Assembly (NCBI GenBank): GCA_963839175.1 | Contig: CAWIUB010000022.1 | Location: 12,607 to 76,606, forward strand | Length of the DNA: 64,000 nucleotides | DNA from: CAWIUB01 sp963839175 | Lineage (GTDB): Bacteria > Actinomycetota > Actinomycetes > Mycobacteriales > Jatrophihabitantaceae | Direction: 5' to 3' | Shown: piece after piece, positions 9,830 to 18,641 of the stretch | Layout: each line of letters opens with the position of its first letter | Position numbering within the stretch: position 1 is the stretch's first letter | Notes under the pieces: generated by a model | What the model saw: the letters and a program-made list of their open reading frames with translations, nothing else | Databases searched by the model: none | What the model was told of the DNA's origin: nothing | Position numbers and translations under genes: made by a program

Positions 9830-11503
9830 GTGACGTCCAGCAACTCGGCACGGACGGCGCTCCTCACCGTGGACGACGACCCTGGTGTCTCGCGTGCCGT
9901 GGCACGAGATCTGCGGCGGCGCTACGGCGCCCAGTACCGGATCGTCCGGGCCGAGTCCGGCGACCAGGCACTCGATGCGCTGCGCGAGATGAAGCTGCGC
10001 GGCGACCAGGTCGGGGTCATCCTGGCCGACTACCGGATGCCGCAGATGAGCGGGATCGAGTTCCTCGAACAGGCCATGGACCTGTACCCCACGGCCCGTC
10101 GCGTGCTGCTGACCGCGTACGCCGACACCAACGCGGCGATCGACGCTATCAACGTCGTCGACCTCGACCACTACCTGCTCAAACCGTGGGATCCGCCCGA
10201 GGAGAAGCTGTACCCGGTCATCGACGCGCTGCTCGAGCAGTGGCTTGCCACCGACCACCGCCCGGTTCCCGAGACGAAGGTCGTCGGGCATCGCTGGTCG
10301 GCGCGCTCGTCGGACGTGCGGGAGTTTCTCGCGCGCAACCAGGTGCCGTATCGCTGGTATCTGTCCGAGGAGGAGGAGGGCAAGCGGTTGCTCACGGCGG
10401 CCGGAGCGGACGAGTTTCGGCTGCCGGTGGTGATCACCCCGGACGGTGACGTGCTGGTAGAGCCCACCGATGCGCAACTGGCGACTCGCGTCGGGCTCAA
10501 CACCAGGCCTGCCGATCAGTTCTACGACCTCGTGGTCGTCGGCGGCGGGCCGGCCGGGCTGGGTGCCGCGGTGTACGGCGCGTCCGAGGGCCTGCGTACG
10601 GTCCTGATCGAGCGGACGGCCGCAGGTGGACAGGCCGGGCAGAGTTCCCGCATCGACAACTACCTGGGCTTCCCGGACGGCGTCACCGGCGCGCAGCTGA
10701 CCGAGCGCGCCCGGCGACAGGCGACCAGGTTCGGGGCCGAGCTCATCACCACTCGTGAGGTGGTGGGCATCGAGGTGAGCGGCTCGGCCCGCACCGTTCG
10801 TTTCGCCGACGGCGATGCCGTCGACGCGCACTCGGTCATCCTGGCGACCGGCGTCTCGTATCGGCAGCTGGCCGCCCCCGGGTTGTCCGACTTCACCGGA
10901 CGAGGCGTCTACTACGGCTCCGCGATGAGCGAGGCGGCCTACTGCGCCGGCCAGCAGGTCTACATCGTCGGCGGCGCGAACTCGGCGGGGCAGGCCGCGG
11001 TCTACTTCTCACGCGTCGCCGGTTCGGTGACGATCCTGGTCCGCTCGTCGTCGCTCGAGACGTCCATGTCGTATTACCTGGTGCAGCAGCTGGCGACCGT
11101 CCCGAACATCACTGTGCGCACCTGCACCGAGGTCGTCGAGGCCAACGGCGACGACCATCTCGAACGATTGGTGCTGCGCGACAACTCGACGGGCGCGACC
11201 GAGAGTGTCGACGCGCAGTGGCTGTTCGTCTTCATCGGTGCCGCGCCGCGCACCGACTGGCTGGACGGCGTCGTGGTCCGCGACGACAAGGGATTCGTCG
11301 TGGCCGGGCCGGATCTGCCGCTCGACGGCGCCCGGCCGCGTGGCTGGACCTTGGAGCGGGCGCCGTACCACCTGGAGACCAGCGTCCCCGGGGTGTTCGT
11401 CGCCGGGGACGCTAGGGCCGACTCCGCGAAGCGGGTGGCCTCCGCAGTGGGCGAGGGAGCCATGGCCGTCATGCTCGTCCACCGATACTTGGAGAAGCGA
11501 TGA
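9830..11503 (+). CDS. Response-regulator receiver fused to a thioredoxin-reductase-like flavoprotein
   Basis: Residues 1-135 are a receiver domain: DDD at 15-17, phosphoacceptor Asp67 in LADYRMPQM, Thr95 and Lys118 in LLKPWD. Residues 155-225 resemble a glutaredoxin-like module without a CxxC. Residues 231-557 are a two-dinucleotide-fold reductase: FAD motif VVVGGGPAGLGAAVYGAS, NADPH motif IVGGANSAGQAAVYF and C-terminal FVAGDARADSAKRVASAVG. The CxxC of thioredoxin reductase, expected just before the NADPH motif, is absent; only Cys372 is there. The start is ATG 9830, by position. The stop overlaps the next gene's start (ATGA), so receiver and kinase are translationally coupled. The likely output is redox chemistry rather than DNA binding. 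Confidence 0.9.
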   Translation: MTSSNSARTALLTVDDDPGVSRAVARDLRRRYGAQYRIVRAESGDQALDALREMKLRGDQVGVILADYRMPQMSGIEFLEQAMDLYPTARRVLLTAYADTNAAIDAINVVDLDHYLLKPWDPPEEKLYPVIDALLEQWLATDHRPVPETKVVGHRWSARSSDVREFLARNQVPYRWYLSEEEEGKRLLTAAGADEFRLPVVITPDGDVLVEPTDAQLATRVGLNTRPADQFYDLVVVGGGPAGLGAAVYGASEGLRTVLIERTAAGGQAGQSSRIDNYLGFPDGVTGAQLTERARRQATRFGAELITTREVVGIEVSGSARTVRFADGDAVDAHSVILATGVSYRQLAAPGLSDFTGRGVYYGSAMSEAAYCAGQQVYIVGGANSAGQAAVYFSRVAGSVTILVRSSSLETSMSYYLVQQLATVPNITVRTCTEVVEANGDDHLERLVLRDNSTGATESVDAQWLFVFIGAAPRTDWLDGVVVRDDKGFVVAGPDLPLDGARPRGWTLERAPYHLETSVPGVFVAGDARADSAKRVASAVGEGAMAVMLVHRYLEKR

Positions 11504-12921
11504 ACTGCAGTCCCGAAGAGCTCCGGACGCTGTTCCTGTTCGAGAAGCTCAGCGACGAGCAACTGGACTGGCTCTGCCGGGAGGGGCACGTCGAGCTCAT
11601 CGAGCCCGGCTGGGTGTACCGAGAGGGCGAGCCGGCCACCTGCTTCTACGTGCTAATCGACGGATCGCTAGTGCTGAGCCGGCTGGTCGGCGGAGACGAT
11701 GTCGAAGTCAGCCGCACCGCCCAGCGCGGCGTCTATGGGGGTGCGTTCCAGGCGTACCTCGGCGATCGCGTGCCTCAGGTCTACAACAACTCGATGCGGG
11801 TCATCGAGCCGTCGCGGTTCTTCGTGCTGGACGCGGACCTGTTCGCGCAGATGATGCGCGAGTGGTTCCCGATGGCGTTGCACATGCTGGAGGGGCTGTT
11901 CTTCGGCATGCAGAGCGCCCGGCAGGCGGTCGGGCAGCGGGAGCGGCTGCTGGCTCTCGGCTCGCTGTCGGCCGGGCTCACCCACGAGCTCAACAACCCG
12001 GCGGCGGCCGCGGTCCGGGCGACCTCGACGCTGCGCGACCGGGTGGCCGGGATGCGGCACAAGCTCGCGCTCATCGCTGCCGGCCCGTACGACCGGGCCA
12101 CCCTGGAGACACTGATCCGGCTCCAAGAAGACGCCGTCGAACATGTGGCCAAGGCGCCCAGCCTGACGCCGATGGAGGCGTCCGATCGCGAAGACCGACT
12201 GGCCGACTGGTTCGAGGAGCACGGCCTCGCCGGCGGGTGGGACCTCGCACCGACGTTCGTTCAGGCGGGTCTCGATCTCGACTGGCTCGGCCAGGTCGTC
12301 GGCACGGTCGACGAGCCGACGTTCGAAGGCGCGATCCGGTGGCTCAACTACACCGTCGAGACCGAACTGCTCATGAACGAGATCGAGGACTCGACCACCC
12401 GCATCACGACGCTGGTCGCCGCTGCCAAGCAGTACTCGCAGATGGATCGCGCGCCCTATCAGGTCGTCGACGTGCACGAGCTGCTCGACAGCACCTTGCT
12501 CATGCTCGGCCGCAAGATCGGCGAAGACATCACCGTGGTCAAGGAGTATGACCGGACGCTACCGGCCATCCCCGCATACGCCGCCGAGCTCAACCAGGTC
12601 TGGACGAACCTCGTCGACAACGCGATCGCCGCGATGGTCGGCGCGGGCACGTTGACCGTGCGCACGTTCCGGGACGAGGCCAACATCGTCGTCGAGATCG
12701 GCGACACCGGGTCGGGTGTGCCCGAGGAGATTCGCTCGCGGATCTTCGAGCCGTTCTTCACCACCAAACCGTTCGGCGAGGGCACCGGCCTGGGTCTTGA
12801 CATTTCCTGGCGCATCGTCGTCAGCAAGCACCACGGCGATATTTCGGTCGAGTCCGTGCCGGGCGACACCCGGTTCCGGGTTCGGTTGCCGCTCGTGGCC
12901 CCCGACCGGGTTCCCGACTGA
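11500..12921 (+). CDS. Sensor histidine kinase with N-terminal cyclic-nucleotide-binding-like domain
   Basis: This 473-residue soluble kinase has no membrane segment. Residues 10-125 form a CRP-like beta-roll (LIEPGWVYREGEPATCFYVL, GVYGGAFQAYLGDR). The H-box is ALGSLSAGLTHELNNPAAAA with phosphoacceptor His162. The catalytic domain has NLVDNAIAAM (N box), IGDTGSGVPEE (G1), FEPFFTTKPFGEGTGLGLDI (F and G2). It follows the receiver-reductase gene with a four-base overlap and is followed 15 bases later by a UBP zinc-finger gene. The three are inferred to form one signalling unit in which the kinase phosphorylates the flavoprotein's receiver. Confidence 0.92.
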   Translation: MNCSPEELRTLFLFEKLSDEQLDWLCREGHVELIEPGWVYREGEPATCFYVLIDGSLVLSRLVGGDDVEVSRTAQRGVYGGAFQAYLGDRVPQVYNNSMRVIEPSRFFVLDADLFAQMMREWFPMALHMLEGLFFGMQSARQAVGQRERLLALGSLSAGLTHELNNPAAAAVRATSTLRDRVAGMRHKLALIAAGPYDRATLETLIRLQEDAVEHVAKAPSLTPMEASDREDRLADWFEEHGLAGGWDLAPTFVQAGLDLDWLGQVVGTVDEPTFEGAIRWLNYTVETELLMNEIEDSTTRITTLVAAAKQYSQMDRAPYQVVDVHELLDSTLLMLGRKIGEDITVVKEYDRTLPAIPAYAAELNQVWTNLVDNAIAAMVGAGTLTVRTFRDEANIVVEIGDTGSGVPEEIRSRIFEPFFTTKPFGEGTGLGLDISWRIVVSKHHGDISVESVPGDTRFRVRLPLVAPDRVPD

Positions 12922-12936
12922 CGCCTGGAGGAGCGC

Positions 12937-13284
12937 ATGACCGAACTGGCCGGCATCGACCCGACCGTTGCGCCGAGCGGTCCCGGCTGCGCCGAGTGTC
13001 TGGCGTCCGACGGGTGGTGGTTCCACCTGCGCCGCTGCACGCAGTGCGGGCACATCGGCTGCTGCGACACGTCGCCCTCCCAGCACGCGTCCGCGCACGC
13101 GAAGGCCACCGGGCACCCGATAATCCGCAGCTTCGAACCTGGTGAGAGCTGGTTCTGGGACAACTCGACCGAGCAATATGCAGACGGCCCGCCGCTCGCC
13201 GCGCCCGAGCACCATCCGCTCGACCAGCCGACGCCCGGCCCTGCCGGGCGGGTCCCCAGCGACTGGCGCCGACACCTGCACTGA
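12937..13284 (+). CDS. UBP-type zinc finger protein
   Basis: This 115-residue protein is mostly a ZnF-UBP domain. Zinc ligands are visible at Cys18, Cys21, Cys34, Cys37, Cys42, His50, His54 and His60 (GCAECLASDGWWFHLRRCTQ and CGHIGCCDTSPSQHA). In eukaryotes this fold binds free C-terminal Gly-Gly tails of ubiquitin; the ligand of bacterial versions is unknown to me. It starts at ATG 12937 after a GGAGGAG ribosome site and is the third gene of the receiver-reductase / kinase operon. A role as adaptor or sensor subunit is inferred from context only. Confidence 0.88.
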   Translation: MTELAGIDPTVAPSGPGCAECLASDGWWFHLRRCTQCGHIGCCDTSPSQHASAHAKATGHPIIRSFEPGESWFWDNSTEQYADGPPLAAPEHHPLDQPTPGPAGRVPSDWRRHLH

Positions 13285-13312
13285 ACCGCCATGGCTGCCC
13301 GTGGTACGTATG

Positions 13313-13374
13313 CGCTTTGCCTGTCGTGGAGGGCCTGATCAGCAGTCAACGACGCCGCTCCGACAGGCAAAGCG
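13313..13374. repeat. Inverted repeat hairpin (14-bp stem, 34-nt loop)
   Basis: Arms 13313-13326 (cgctttgcctgtcg) and 13361-13374 are perfect inverted repeats. The loop begins tggagggcctgatcagcag and contains cgac and gccg. These pieces (ggaggg, gatca, cgac, ccg) occur in the same order in the loops of the two hairpins between grpE and dnaJ, so this may be a diverged member of that family. It lies 28 bases after the zinc-finger stop and could also act as a terminator, although no U-tract follows. The whole 13285-13583 gap holds no convincing gene. Confidence 0.6.
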
Positions 13375-13583
13375 TGGGCTCTGTTGGCGGCCAACGGAAT
13401 CTGCCCTGGCATATATTTCGTGATGCTGGTGTTGCGCGTGTTGCCAATGAGACGGGGCCTGTCGGTGTGACGGTGAATGCAAAGATCATCGGCTGGCTGC
13501 TCGAACGCCGCTCGCCAACGCCCGCCAGCTCTGACTTACGGGACTTCCGGCGTCCTGCGCCACCTCCTGGCTGAGGCGGCAGG

Positions 13584-14018
13584 ATGGCCACGGTGTTGAG
13601 ACAGGGTCCGTACGAGGTCGACGCCGATCCCGCGCGGGTCGACCTGGACGCCGTGTGGTGGTTCCTCCGCCGCGAGGCGTACTGGTCTCGGTGGCGTTCG
13701 CGGGAGAACGTGCGACACCAGGTCGAGGGCGCCTGGCGCGTCGTGGGCTGTTACGACGATGACGGGCGCATGGTGGGGTTCGCTCGGGCCTTCTCCGATG
13801 GAGTCGCGATCGCCTATCTGGCTGATGTCTACGTCCTCGTCGAACACCGCGGCCGCGGCCTGGGGGCCGCGTTGGTGCGCGAGATGATCGACAACGAGCC
13901 TGGGCGCGAATTTCGTTGGATGCTGCACACCGCTGACGCGCACGGTCTCTACCGCAAGTTCGGCTTCTCCACACCGGATTCGACGTACATGGAGCGTGCC
14001 GGCGGCCGTCCCCGGTAA
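13584..14018 (+). CDS. GNAT family N-acetyltransferase
   Basis: This 144-residue acetyltransferase starts at ATG 13584. The core fold is recognisable: RVVGCYDDDGRMVGFARAFS (beta strands 2-3), AYLADVYVLVEHRGRGLGAA (beta 4 and the pyrophosphate-binding Q/RGxGxG/A loop) and LYRKFGFSTPDSTYMER at the end. The N-terminal YEVDADPARVDLDAVWWFLR is common in small single-domain GNATs. The substrate is unknown. It stands alone, with gaps on both sides. Confidence 0.9.
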   Translation: MATVLRQGPYEVDADPARVDLDAVWWFLRREAYWSRWRSRENVRHQVEGAWRVVGCYDDDGRMVGFARAFSDGVAIAYLADVYVLVEHRGRGLGAALVREMIDNEPGREFRWMLHTADAHGLYRKFGFSTPDSTYMERAGGRPR

Positions 14019-14218
14019 CGCCTGATTGCGGTTGGGCTCCGAGTTGTCAGCCATTCATCAAGACGACCGATTGCCGATCGGCTTGCGGTGATGATCGAGG
14101 TCCGCCGCCGCTCATCCGCCGCCTTCCAGCTCGTCACCGCAAGTGGGTCCGAATGCGGGACAATCGAAGTGGTCGATGTGCGGGCGCGCCGTCGATGGCA
14201 CTTCGTAGCATCGGTGTC

Positions 14219-14656
14219 ATGAAGTTGGTGCGTAACGTGATCGTGTTCGACGCGGCCGACTTGAACGCCGAGAGCGCGTTCTGGGCTGGGATTCTCGGCG
14301 GGCACGTCTTCGAGGACGAGGCATGGCACAGCGTTATCGACGCCGCTGGGGAGTGGCGGATCGGCGTGCAGCTGGCACCGAACCACGTTCCTCCTGACTG
14401 GCCGTACGGAATCCCTCAACAAGTGCATCTCGACCTCCACGTCGATGACCCACGAGCTGCGCACGAAGAGGCAGTCGCCCGCGGCGCCCGACTGCTCCAG
14501 ACAGCTCCTGATTTAGATAGCGACCAGGGCTATCAGGTGTACGCCGACCCGGCCGGGCACCCGTTTTGCATCGGCTGGGGACACCCGTCTCGAGAGGCGC
14601 TCGCCGTGTTCGTTGCCGACCGCTTGGAACGCAGAGACCTCGATCCAGACACGTAG
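14219..14656 (+). CDS. VOC (glyoxalase/bleomycin resistance-like) family protein
   Basis: This 145-residue protein starts at ATG 14219 (MKLVRNVIVFDAADL). It shows the paired beta-alpha-beta-beta-beta units of the VOC superfamily, including FWAGILGGHVFEDE, VHLDLHVDDPRAAHEEA and the terminal YADPAGHPFCIGWG. It resembles the Glyoxalase_6 type, whose members often have no assigned substrate. A related VOC gene lies at 18246-18620 on the other strand. Confidence 0.88.
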   Translation: MKLVRNVIVFDAADLNAESAFWAGILGGHVFEDEAWHSVIDAAGEWRIGVQLAPNHVPPDWPYGIPQQVHLDLHVDDPRAAHEEAVARGARLLQTAPDLDSDQGYQVYADPAGHPFCIGWGHPSREALAVFVADRLERRDLDPDT

Positions 14657-14822
14657 CGGTGCGCAAGACCAATCGCACTCGCATGCCGCTGGTCGCGCGT
14701 CCTGACGAGGGATCCCGCTGCGGGAAGGCTGGAGAGCTCCGGAACGACCTCGGCACATCGGTTCGGAGCAGCGCGGCATCGCAGTCATAGCAGTGCACTG
14801 GCGACTATGCGACGGTGGGCCG

Positions 14823-15269
14823 ATGAATCAGGTCGAGGCTCGGCCCCTTGACGAACGGCGCAAGGCGGCGATGGAGCGTCTTCGTTCGAACAGCAACCTG
14901 TGGCTTGCGACGGCAAGCGATGGGCGGGGACCGCATCTGATCCCTGTCTCCTGCTGGTGGGACGGATCCTGGTTGACGACGGCGACCGTCGAGGGCAGCC
15001 GAACCCTGAAGAACGTAAGGACCCAACCGAAGGTCCGCGCCGCGATTGGGAGCACCGGCGACGTTCTCATGGTCGATGCGACGGCGATGATCGTAGCGGT
15101 GGCCGACATCGCCACAGAAGTCGCGGACCGGTACGCGCAAGCGTCGGGAAACGATCCACAATCGGTGCCGGGCTTCGTATACATCCAGCTCTTACCGCAG
15201 CGGATCCAGGTATGGAAGGTCGTCGCGGAGTTCACGGGGCGGACAGTGTGCGCGCAGGCGTGTGGTTAG
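14823..15269 (+). CDS. Pyridoxamine 5'-phosphate oxidase-fold flavin/F420-binding protein
   Basis: This 148-residue split-barrel protein starts at ATG 14823 (MNQVEARPLDERRKAAMERL). LWLATASDGRGPHLIPVSCW, SRTLKNVRTQPKVRAAIG and the C-terminal IQLLPQRIQVWKV match the PPOX-type flavin-reductase-like barrel, which in actinobacteria often uses FMN or coenzyme F420. Cofactor and substrate cannot be told from sequence alone. Confidence 0.85.
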   Translation: MNQVEARPLDERRKAAMERLRSNSNLWLATASDGRGPHLIPVSCWWDGSWLTTATVEGSRTLKNVRTQPKVRAAIGSTGDVLMVDATAMIVAVADIATEVADRYAQASGNDPQSVPGFVYIQLLPQRIQVWKVVAEFTGRTVCAQACG

Positions 15270-15655
15270 ACGATCCGATCGATTGAGCTCGACGAGGACA
15301 GCGTTTCAGATCGCCCGTACTACCTCCGCGGTGATGGCCTGGGGCTGACCTCGGTGATCCCAGTAACCGAACCGCTTGTGAGGACGCCGCCGGTCGATGA
15401 GTGCGCCGGGACAGGCATCTTGCCGATCACCGCTAGCGGATCCGCAACTAACACACGCAAGATCAAGTCTACGAGCGTGCGAGGACCCGCAGCTCGCCAT
15501 GCCCCAGGCGTTCCTGACCTGAGACGACGGCGCATGGCCGGAAATCGCCGCCCGATCTGATGATCTTGCTGTCGTGGGCGCGGCTCGCCAATCGGGGCGA
15601 GCTCAGCTCCAGAATCCCGTTGGCTTTCTCCCACCGCTGCTGCTTTGCTGGCTGG
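15270..15655. other. Intergenic stretch without a convincing gene
   Basis: About 390 bases separate the PPOX gene from the next GNAT. A minus-strand frame at 15306-15500 could encode 64 residues ending HKRFGYWDHRGQPQAIT plus EVVRAI, which looks protein-like, but it has no recognisable family and no clear ribosome site. No strong hairpin or repeat was seen. Confidence 0.4.
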
Positions 15656-16144
15656 GTGGTGGACATCGAGACGCCGCGGCTGATCCTGCATGCCATCGAC
15701 GAGTCGGAGGCCAGGCGTATCTGCGCTCGGGCTGCCGGACCGGACGACAGATGGGCAGCCGACTACCCATTCGCGGGCGACCTCGCCGCGGTCGGTAGCT
15801 TCCTCCGCGCCACCGAACAGCTGGGTGAGCAGCGACCTTTCGGCTACTACCAGATCATTTCCGCGGCCGACGGGCTGGCCGTTGGCGGGGCAGGGTTCAA
15901 GGGCCCACCCCGCGGCGGGAGCGTCGAAGTTGGCTACGGCTTGGCACCGTCCGCTCGGGGACACGGCTACGCCACCGAAGCGCTCACGGCGCTGCTCACC
16001 CTCGCCGCCAACCACGGCGTAGCGACGGTCCTGGCCGACACCACCGCCGACAACATCGCCTCCCAGCGAACACTTGCCCGCGCAGGGTTTATCTTTCTCG
16101 GCGCGGACGCAGACCTCCAGCACTACGAGATCTCGCCTGCCTAA
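15656..16144 (+). CDS. RimJ/RimL-type GNAT N-acetyltransferase
   Basis: This acetyltransferase of about 162 residues begins ETPRLILHAIDESEARRICA after the start, a hallmark of the RimL-like Acetyltransf_3 family. It also has EVGYGLAPSARGHGYATEAL (acetyl-CoA loop) and DNIASQRTLARAGFIFLG. I chose GTG 15656 (VVDIETPRL); the next GTG at 15659 is equally possible. The frame is open up to 15560, but that extension does not match the family. Likely targets are protein N-termini or small amines. Confidence 0.85.
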   Translation: MVDIETPRLILHAIDESEARRICARAAGPDDRWAADYPFAGDLAAVGSFLRATEQLGEQRPFGYYQIISAADGLAVGGAGFKGPPRGGSVEVGYGLAPSARGHGYATEALTALLTLAANHGVATVLADTTADNIASQRTLARAGFIFLGADADLQHYEISPA

Positions 16145-16409
16145 CCCTTTGCCCGTTCATGGCTTACGGGACAACCGGCGGCGAGTCGACTGCACCGCTG
16201 AGCGCACAGAATGACGCGTGACCCGAGACGATCCACGCGTGCGCGCGATTCGGCGATCGGTTGGCAATTCCAAGCCCGTACGAACCGGCGACCGCTTACT
16301 CTCCGTGACCGCGGTGATCGCGCGCCAGCGGGCAGATTCCGATTCCGATGGCCGCCGACAGGGCTCCGCGACCGCGCGGCCCGCAGCTGACAACACGCCG
16401 TCGGCTCGA

Positions 16410-16751
16410 TCACCTGGTGTCGATCATCTGCCGCAGTACGAACTTGATCGCATCGATCTCGGCGCGCTGTAGCTGTGCCGAGTGGCGGCGCACCAGCCGC
16501 TGTCGGCTTATTGACTTGAGTTGGTCACACATGGCATAGCTTGGCCGGTCCAGCGACGTGACGGCCGGGTGGAACGGGAGGCCGCGGTCGGTGGCAGTAC
16601 ACGGAACGACGAATGCCAGCTGATTGGGTAGCTGGCAGGCAAAGGATGTGCCCACGACAATTGCAGGCCGCAGTCCGGCCTGTGCGCGCCCAACCTGACG
16701 GTTGAAATCGACCCACCACACCTGCCATGGCCCGACGCCAGCGGCGCTCAC
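16410..16751 (-). CDS. MazF/PemK-type mRNA interferase toxin
   Basis: This 113-residue protein has the MazF/PemK barrel signatures: GPWQVWWVDFNRQVGRAQAG, LRPAIVVGTSFACQ, FVVPCTATDRGLPFHPAV and a Ser/Cys region SLDRPSYAMCDQLKSISRQR. Such toxins cleave mRNA at short sequences and are held inactive by a partner. It starts at ATG 16751, overlapping by four bases the stop of the small upstream gene at 16748-16972, the usual antitoxin-toxin arrangement. Confidence 0.9.
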   Translation of the reverse strand: MSAAGVGPWQVWWVDFNRQVGRAQAGLRPAIVVGTSFACQLPNQLAFVVPCTATDRGLPFHPAVTSLDRPSYAMCDQLKSISRQRLVRRHSAQLQRAEIDAIKFVLRQMIDTR

Positions 16752-16972
16752 TCGGCGATCGAGGTGTCGACCTCGGCGAGTTCGGCTGCCTCACGCAGAT
16801 AGCCGGCGTGCTGGTCTGGGTCGGCGGCCAGGCGGGCCAGGGCAGATCGAGTCTCGCGCTCGAACAGGACGATCCGCAGCGCCTCGTCCAGGCTGACGCC
16901 GCCCAGCTCGATTGCCGCGATCCGGGCGAGGGCGTCGCGGTTTTCCGCCTCTACTCGCATACTCGTCTTCAT
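16748..16972 (-). CDS. Antitoxin partner of MazF
   Basis: This 74-residue protein from ATG 16972 (MKTSMRVEAENRDALARIAA) looks like a small ribbon-helix-helix-type antitoxin with an acidic C-terminal tail (HAGYLREAAELAEVD). A longer reading from 17008 is possible but would start inside the likely promoter. Its stop overlaps the toxin start, so it is translated first. Autorepression with the toxin is expected for such pairs but no operator was identified. Confidence 0.8.
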   Translation of the reverse strand: MKTSMRVEAENRDALARIAAIELGGVSLDEALRIVLFERETRSALARLAADPDQHAGYLREAAELAEVDTSIAE

Positions 16973-17013
16973 ACCTAAAGCATACATCGTGTGGAGAGTC
17001 GCGTCCACATGGG

Positions 17014-18270
17014 TCAGGAGCGCCGCCGAACGGCATACCAGAGCACGCCGAGGGCGAGCACCCCGGCGCCGGTGATCACGGCCGCGGCGGGAAGGCTGAG
17101 GGCCAAGGTGATGCAGCCGACGATGCCGAGGACGGGCAGCCAGCGCGGTGGGCGGTGCTCGGCAACCATCAGCGTGAGAGCCGAGGCGTTCGCGATCGCG
17201 TAGTAGACCAGCACGCCGAACGACGAGAAGCCGATCGCCCCGCGCAGGTCCGTCGTCAGCACCAGCACGACGACGACCAGTCCGACGACGAGTTCGGCGC
17301 GGTGCGGCACCCGAAAGCGCGGATGAACGACGTCAAGACCGCGCGGGAGGTACCGGTCGCGCGCCATCGCGAACATGGTGCGCGAGACCCCGAGGATGAG
17401 CGCCAGCAGCGAGCCGAGCGCCGCGACGGCACCCCCGATGCGGACTGCCGGAGCGAGGTCGTGCAAGCTGCCCACTTCGACGGCTGCCGTCAGCGGCGCG
17501 GACGTCGCGGCGAGGGCATCGGCGCCCGCGGCCAGCAGCGCCGAGAGGGCAACCACGAAATACACGAGCAGGGTGATCGCCAGGGCAATCGGAATCGCCC
17601 GCGGGATCGTGCGAGCCGGATCGCGAACCTCCTCACCGAGCGTCGCGATGCGCGCGTAGCCGGCGAACGCGAAGAACAGCAGACCCGCTGTCTGCACGAT
17701 TCCGTGCACAGTCCCGCCGGGGAAGGGCGACAGGTGATTGGTCGACGCCTGCCCGCCCGCCAGGCAGGCTACCACCACAATTCCCAATGCCAGCAGGGAA
17801 ATCGCCACGATGACACGGGTCAGCCACGCGGACTTATGCACCCCGATGTAGTTCACCGCGGTGAGCGCAATGACGGCCGCGGTCCCGACCAAGCGGACGT
17901 GGGCAGGCGCTGCGTAGGACGCGAACGTAAGCGCCATCGCCGCGCAGCTGGCGACTTTGCCAACCACGAACGCCCAGCCGGCGAGGTATCCCCAGAACGG
18001 GCCGAGCCGTTCCCGCCCGTAGACGTAGGTGCCGCCGGACTGCGGGTACAGCGCGGCGAGGCGTGCGGACGAGGTGGCGTTGCAATAGGCGATGATCGCC
18101 GCGACCGCCAACCCGATCAGCAGCCCCGACCCGGCCGCGGCCGCAGCGGGGGCGAACGCCGAGAACACCCCGGCACCGATCATGGACCCGAGCCCTACGA
18201 CGACCGCGTCGCCGAGACCTAGTCGACGCGCCAGGCGCGGCCCGCTCACCGACTGATCGGGTCGGCCCAT
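17014..18270 (-). CDS. APC-family amino acid permease
   Basis: This 418-residue integral membrane transporter has about 12 hydrophobic segments. The first carries the APC signature GLGDAVVVGLGSMIGAGVFS. YPQSGGTYVYGRERLG between segments 2 and 3 and FFAFAGYARIATLGEEVRDP near segment 6 are typical of cationic/neutral amino acid permeases. It ends with a short basic tail (VRRRS). It overlaps the 3' end of a VOC gene by 25 bases. Substrate specificity is not evident. Confidence 0.92.
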   Translation of the reverse strand: MGRPDQSVSGPRLARRLGLGDAVVVGLGSMIGAGVFSAFAPAAAAAGSGLLIGLAVAAIIAYCNATSSARLAALYPQSGGTYVYGRERLGPFWGYLAGWAFVVGKVASCAAMALTFASYAAPAHVRLVGTAAVIALTAVNYIGVHKSAWLTRVIVAISLLALGIVVVACLAGGQASTNHLSPFPGGTVHGIVQTAGLLFFAFAGYARIATLGEEVRDPARTIPRAIPIALAITLLVYFVVALSALLAAGADALAATSAPLTAAVEVGSLHDLAPAVRIGGAVAALGSLLALILGVSRTMFAMARDRYLPRGLDVVHPRFRVPHRAELVVGLVVVVLVLTTDLRGAIGFSSFGVLVYYAIANASALTLMVAEHRPPRWLPVLGIVGCITLALSLPAAAVITGAGVLALGVLWYAVRRRS

Positions 18271-18620
18271 GACGGGCGTGGGACAAGGCAGAAGGGGTGG
18301 CCGGCCGGATCGGCGAACACGTGTGCCGGCTGCGAGAGAAGCCGCGCGCCGAGCGCGAGCACCTGGGGCGTCGCGGCCGCGACGTCGTCGACCATCACGT
18401 CGAGGTGGAACTGTTGCGGGCGAGAGGGGTCACCCCAGTGCGGTGGCTGATGATCAGGTGCAAGCTGGAACGCCAGTCCGGAGGACGTGTGGTTGCGGGC
18501 GACGACGACCCAATCGTCGCTGCGATAAGTGATCGGCAGCCCGAGCAGCTGGCTGTAGAAGGCCGCAAGTCGCGCCGGATCCGGGCAGTCGAGCACGACG
18601 TGGTGCATTCGGCCGATCAT
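18246..18620 (-). CDS. VOC (glyoxalase-like) family protein
   Basis: This 124-residue protein starts at ATG 18620 (MIGRMHHVVLDCPDPARLAA). FYSQLLGLPITYRSDDWVVV, FHLDVMVDDVAAATPQVLAL and VFADPAGHPFCLV are standard VOC elements. It overlaps the permease gene by 25 bases on the same strand, so the two are probably co-transcribed. Function is unknown. Confidence 0.88.
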   Translation of the reverse strand: MIGRMHHVVLDCPDPARLAAFYSQLLGLPITYRSDDWVVVARNHTSSGLAFQLAPDHQPPHWGDPSRPQQFHLDVMVDDVAAATPQVLALGARLLSQPAHVFADPAGHPFCLVPRPSWADPISR

Positions 18621-18641
18621 GCTGCCGATACTGCACCACGG

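Noticed and set aside
13317..13574. Plus-strand open frame of 85 codons after the zinc-finger gene
   Set aside because: It runs through the hairpin element, lacks a ribosome site and matches nothing known.
15306..15500. Possible 64-residue minus-strand protein
   Set aside because: No family, no ribosome site and no operon context; noted only as part of the intergenic entry.
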